Assembly (NCBI RefSeq): GCF_031877795.1
Contig: NC_133971.1
Coordinates: 93,058,654 to 93,122,653 of the forward strand
Direction: 5' to 3'
From: Strix aluco
Taxonomy: Eukaryota > Chordata > Aves > Strigiformes > Strigidae
Length of the DNA: 64,000 nucleotides
The translations under genes were made by a program, and so were the position numbers. The notes beneath the pieces are model-generated. The model ran no database searches, was not told where the DNA came from, and saw only the letters and a list, made by a program, of their open reading frames with translations. Shown here piece by piece: positions 61,016-64,000 of the stretch (position 1 is its first letter; every line of letters starts with the position of its first letter).

Positions 61016-61117
61016 ATCATAGAATCATAAAATCATAGAATCATTTAGGCTGGAAAATCTTAAGATCATCAAGTTCAACCATAAACCTAACGCTGCCAAG
61101 TCCACCACTAATCATGT
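61016..61117 (-). mobile_element. CR1 3' end fragment with expanded tail octamers
   Basis: About 100 bases. The tail has three copies of an ATCATAGA/ATCATAAA octamer before the conserved GGCTGGAAAATCTTAAGATC. The last bases resemble the CR1 3' UTR only; no ORF2 sequence is kept. Confidence 0.9.
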
Positions 61118-61439
61118 CTTGACTGGATTGGTGATTTTGTGCCTCCCCCGAAATGAGGCTGATTGCTACGGACCCCACAGCAACCGATGCACCCAATGGG
61201 GGTCACCAGGACCCCCCTGCACCACTTGGCTTGGGACAAGGACAAAACAGGGCACTGCCTTGCTGCCAGCCTTGTGGCTGCATCTGCCAGTGCTGGGGGG
61301 ACATTGCTCCTATGTTGCCCCCACTGACCCCTCCACCGGTGGGTGACACCGAGGTGGCTCCACCATCCCCATCTCAGTTCCTGCATCCCCCAGCTGGGGA
61401 CTATTGGCTGCAGGGGCCCCCCTGACCATGCCCGAGGCT

Positions 61440-61690
61440 CTGTTACTAAGAATAAAATGCAGAGGGCTGTGCTGCACCAGCGTGCGGTGGGATAATTGCA
61501 GGGAAGCAGCTGCTGTAGCCCAGCGACTGCGGTAATTGGGTACGGGCCATCCTGTAGCCAGGTTTCCCGTGCTATTATCCCCTTATTAATAGAAACCAAA
61601 TCTACCTTTGCAGAGACAGCACTGCGAGCCTGGAAATTATGCGGTGTAAGGCTGCAGGGAGGCATCTGCGGTGTCTTTGCAATAGCCTCA
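61440..61690. promoter_or_regulatory. Possible conserved non-coding island
   Basis: Repeat-free sequence with GGTAATTGGGTACGGGCC, CTATTATCCCCTTATTAATA and an acceptor-like CTACCTTTGCAG at 61600-61611. It keeps several CpGs. Nothing identifies it further. Confidence 0.2.
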
Positions 61691-62499
61691 GCCCTTTGTC
61701 ACCCAAGGGCTGGATCCTGGCGGGGTCCATGGGATGCTCCCACCCAAGTCGTGGCAAAATCTCAGCTGTCCCAACACAAAGAACCCTGTAGTCTTTGGAA
61801 AGGTGAGTGTTAGACTCAGCCACACAGTGACTGCCCTCGTGGAGGCAGGCGAGTGAGATTTGGTCTATTAACTAATTCATCCCAGCAGCATCCCTGCAAG
61901 GTATGGCAGGGAGTATTAATTTCATCTCCCAAAGAGGAAATCTGAAGGTCAAAAAGGCTTGAGTTTCCCTTTGCCTGCAGGGATGGGCTATGGCAGGGGC
62001 CACAAGCTGAGCATGCATGGATTTAGGGCTGGAAAATAATGTGGAGTGTCTCCGCTGGGATGCTCCTGCCTGGGTGCTGTGGGATGCTGAATGTAAAAGA
62101 TGAAGATAAAAGGGACAGCATAATTTTTAAGAGAATCAACCCATGATGCCAGGGCTCTCCTTGCTGGAAAGTGTGAAAGCAAAGTGCTGATTTCTGAGAA
62201 ACCCAAGGACAAGGTGAAAGTCTCTGTGGGATCTTCCAGGACAGGACTTCCAGGTCATGGCTTTCCACGGCCAGGACTAACACAGGTCCCTCTCCCCATC
62301 CTTGTCTTATTCCTAACTAACCACCTCTCTGAAGCTCAACTTGGAAACAGTCCTGGATAAAATGTGCCCCTGATCATGACATTTTTCATTGGGTAAGCAG
62401 AGATGAAGGCACAAGGCACGAGCAAGTATTAAAGCTCGAAGGTAGATAAGGTGCCTCCATCCAAAATGCAGTTGACAATACAGAGAATGAGATCAGGTT

Positions 62500-62730
62500 T
62501 GATACATTTATTTTTTAATGCAGATAAGAAATGCATGTTTATGAAGGTCTTCAGGACCATCTGAATCTCGTCTCAGATTTGCGATTTGGTTTGAAACTTC
62601 CCCAGCGATGTTCACTTCCACCTCCCCTCCCAATTTATGGTAGGCAAAGCCTAGCAGATGGTTTCCTACAGTAACGATTTTAACCATCAACGTTGTTAAT
62701 ACACTCAAGAGTGACGGGAAGAATTATCAG
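62500..62730. promoter_or_regulatory. Possible conserved non-coding island
   Basis: AT-rich, unrepeated stretch with ATTTTTTAATGCAGATAAG, ATGCATGTTTATGAAGG and AACGATTTTAACCATCAACG. No coding potential seen. Regulatory role is only a guess from composition. Confidence 0.2.
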
Positions 62731-64000
62731 CCCATAGTATCTCCAAGCTTCCCCGGTTTTCTTCACCTCTTCTTCACCCAGCTTTTATCACTTCCCATTT
62801 CAACGGCAATTAATACCAGCCTTTCTGAAGATGAATCCTACAGGCTTGCAACCAAGTCCTCACAGAGCCAAATCAGCACAGATGTGCTAGAGAGCGATGC
62901 AGATGGTTTCTCCTTCCCTTGAAACTCGAGACTTTGCTTCTGCTCGACGCTGCAGTGTTTTGCAGGCTGGGGATGTCAGGAGCACGTCCCTCCCCATATG
63001 GCAAGCGAGAAGTCATCCCGGGAAGATTAAAGCAGAGAGAGGAGACCTGGGTTGCCTCCTGCATTTTTCAGCCCGTCTCCATTCACTTTGTGAAAGCCTG
63101 GTGCTGTTAAGCAACTACGTAAGAGATGAAAAGCGTCGGGGAAAATAAATAATACATAAATGCCAAAGTGTGTTGCCAAGGCCACCTCCAGGATGGATCT
63201 GTACCTATGCGTGCTCCCCTCCGGACAGCTGCCTGCTCGTGCCCTGGAGAGATGTCACTGGGAGTGAAATGGAGCTCCTGGGCAAGATGTTGTTTCAGAG
63301 TGATGCATCGGAGAACCTTGCAGGTGACAGAAACTGTAATTGCTGTGATTAAACTTCACCGGCCCATTTCACCCTCGTGAAACTCAGCTTTGCTGCTGAT
63401 TTCAGCAGAAGCAGGATTGATGTTCCTACCAGGGGAGAGGTTGGGAGTGCTAGGGAGACCTCTCCCCAGAGCATGAGCAAAGCCCCACTGCCTGAGCAGG
63501 GGGTTCTGTACCCCTGGGGCCTTCTGGACGCTCTGGCTTCCATAAGGATCTGAACAATGTTCTCTATCATCCACAAAAGCAGTCCAAACCAGGTGCAGAG
63601 AGCCAGCAGCCTGACAAAAAGGGATCTCAGACCCAGTATGAGATGCTACAAATGACTTCTTGGGGTTCAAGGCAGTGGTGTCTTGTGCCCAGAGGCTGAA
63701 GAGACCCCAAAGGAGCTACACTGCAACCCACCAGCTCTCTTCCCATGTCCTTATTTCAACAGCACCTTGGCTACATCTGCCTCTACTTTTCTCAGCAAAC
63801 CCCTGAGAGCTTGATGTCTCCATAGCAGTAAGAGGTAACATATTGGTCACTTCAGATACATGGTAAGAATGTAAAATAAAAGATAGCTGGTGTGCCTGGA
63901 TGCAGCCACAACCGTGATGTGAGCTGCCCAGTCTCGCGGCATGGAGAGCCATCTGTGCCAGCAGCCCACTGGAAGAGGTCCTCTCCCCGCTTTGTCCTTT

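Larger units (their letters stand above)
61118..64000. other. Non-genic DNA to the window end
   Basis: No gene or transposon recognised. Possible regulatory islands are listed at 61440-61690 and 62500-62730. The rest is unique sequence without clear signals. Confidence 0.55.

Overview
The window looks like a piece of a bird chromosome. Two things support this. First, at least twelve fragments of the LINE CR1 are scattered through it, with the typical avian 3' end (a conserved ending close to 'ggttggaaaagaccttaaga', then short repeats of the ATTCTATG type). Second, the only protein-coding gene I can recognise is a vertebrate BTB/zinc-finger gene with introns. Everything else is non-coding vertebrate DNA: low coding density, microsatellites, long poly-A and poly-T runs, and islands of AT-rich sequence that resemble conserved regulatory elements. 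I cannot name the species. In chicken the orthologous locus is, to my knowledge, on chromosome Z.

The gene is ZBTB7C (Kr-pok/APM-1 family, relative of ZBTB7A/LRF), on the minus strand. Two coding exons are visible: 34703-33523 (BTB domain, acidic stretch, middle region, zinc finger 1 and the first half of finger 2) and 27233-26597 (rest of finger 2, fingers 3 and 4, C-terminal tail). They join cleanly through consensus GT/AG sites within an AGG Arg codon and give a 605-residue protein with an intact reading frame. The first visible exon starts at 34719 with only 16 bases of 5' UTR, so the promoter and earlier untranslated exons must lie at higher coordinates. They are either beyond the window or unrecognised inside the 34.7-64 kb part. 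The 3' UTR probably runs from 26596 to about 24.2 kb.

Layout: 1-24.2 kb is DNA downstream of ZBTB7C with five CR1 fragments and several candidate regulatory islands (best near 6.1, 12.3 and 13.5 kb). 24.2-26.6 kb is the likely 3' UTR. 26.6-34.7 kb holds the two coding exons. Their 6.3-kb intron contains a 978-bp, almost pure polypyrimidine/polypurine tract (27664-28641) and one CR1 fragment. 34.7-64 kb is upstream intron or 5' flank, with six CR1 fragments, simple repeats and more candidate regulatory islands (near 37.0, 57.6 and 60.1 kb).

I found no RNA gene, no operon-like system, no retrovirus and no second convincing protein gene. The observations most worth a second look are the intronic purine tract, a foldback/direct-repeat nest at 48.1 kb with a partial copy 0.75 kb away, paired-motif islands at 13.5, 57.6 and 60.1 kb, and an overlapping upstream ORF at the ZBTB7C start codon.
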